Assembly (NCBI GenBank): GCA_018665625.1
Contig: JABJCF010000019.1
Coordinates: 1 to 5,468 of the forward strand
Origin: Nitrospina sp.
GTDB lineage: Bacteria > Nitrospinota > Nitrospinia > Nitrospinales > VA-1
Reading direction: 5' to 3'
Length of the DNA: 5,468 nucleotides
Below the pieces are notes generated by a model. It did not search any database and was not told the DNA's origin. It saw only the letters and a program-made list of their open reading frames with translations. The translations under genes and the position numbers were made by a program. Positions 5,046-5,468 of this stretch are shown here, one piece after another; the first letter of the stretch is position 1, and every line of letters starts with the position of its first letter.

Positions 5046-5468
5046 ATGGGAAATGGAGAAAGGTTCAGAATAGCCATCCGAGTACCGGAAGTATTTTATG
5101 TGCTGCGGAACCATGAATCTATGGAACCTGACAGATTCGCAGCCGAAACCGAGTTGATAGAGAAACATCAATCCGAAGAAAGAAATGAAGACAACCTTTC
5201 CGAGGAAGTGCGATTGGGTAGAAATCAGATTAAATGTCTTTGCAGAGTACTTAAGTCTACTTTCACCACGGAGACAAAAAACATATCCTCATTTAAAAAT
5301 TACATATTTAATTTGGAATCAAAATCAAAAGACGCAGCTTTGCTTGAAGTGACAGGTTATTTGCAGGAAATGAGAGCTATAGAACTAGATTTTAAGGGTG
5401 AAAATATTTCCAAATTTTTTCTTAGCCATTGGGCTGGTAAAGGAGAGAATTTTTATTTTATACTTAAG
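5046..5468 (+). CDS. N-terminal part of an unknown charged cytoplasmic protein (runs off the window)
   Basis: An open frame of 141 codons starts at the ATG at 5046 and is still open at the window end. AAGGAG at 5033-5038 gives a near-ideal ribosome binding site seven bases before the start. No signal peptide or membrane segment is seen. Residues 1-20 (GNGERFRIAIRVPEVFYVL) could form a strand pair, and about 24-60 is a highly charged, probably helical stretch rich in E, R and N. C68 and C70 form an isolated KCLCRV pair. The part from about 95 (LESKSKDAALLEVTGYLQEMRAIELDF) alternates helix and strand. No family is recognised and no catalytic motif is evident in the visible part. It is divergent from the 64-residue gene with 76 bases between starts, so the two may share control. 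Confidence 0.75.
   Translation, partial: MGNGERFRIAIRVPEVFYVLRNHESMEPDRFAAETELIEKHQSEERNEDNLSEEVRLGRNQIKCLCRVLKSTFTTETKNISSFKNYIFNLESKSKDAALLEVTGYLQEMRAIELDFKGENISKFFLSHWAGKGENFYFILK

Overview
The window is AT-rich bacterial chromosome with compact genes, Shine-Dalgarno starts and several Sec-type signal peptides. It carries a periplasmic c-type cytochrome and a multi-pass membrane HD-GYP protein, which together point to a Gram-negative, respiring bacterium. The phylum cannot be fixed from the sequence alone. No rRNA, tRNA, CRISPR array, transposase or phage gene is visible.

Left part (1-3189). A minus-strand gene, of which only the first 13 codons are present (possibly a TetR-type regulator), faces a plus-strand series: a secreted YHS-domain protein (260-745), a strong hairpin (755-780), a small DM13-domain protein (824-1117), a cytochrome P460-family c-type cytochrome (1148-1741) and a membrane HAMP/HD-GYP c-di-GMP phosphodiesterase (1774-3189). 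The last three are separated by only 30 and 32 bases and look like one operon. A cysteine redox module (DM13), a haem protein and a second-messenger enzyme in one operon, with a secreted YHS protein just upstream, suggest a small redox or nitrogen-oxide handling unit linked to c-di-GMP signalling. That link is inference from gene order.

Middle part (3190-4119). A convergent minus-strand gene encodes a secreted protein with two DxDxDG-type calcium-binding loops (3223-3666). Upstream of it lies a gene-poor stretch of about 450 bases. It holds a long imperfect inverted repeat (3795-3869) with a T-run on the minus strand and a candidate minus-strand promoter (3892-3920).

Right part (4120-5468). 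On the minus strand a 64-residue unknown protein (4775-4969) is followed by a clear intrinsic terminator (4681-4709). Next come a secreted Sel1-repeat protein (4284-4667) and a 55-residue single-pass membrane protein (4120-4287), whose ATG overlaps the Sel1 stop as ATGA. Divergent from these, a plus-strand gene of unknown function starts at 5046 and runs off the window end.

The most notable points are the YHS/DM13/P460/HD-GYP cassette, the overlapped 55-residue membrane protein, and the terminator sitting only 13 bases before the Sel1 gene's start.
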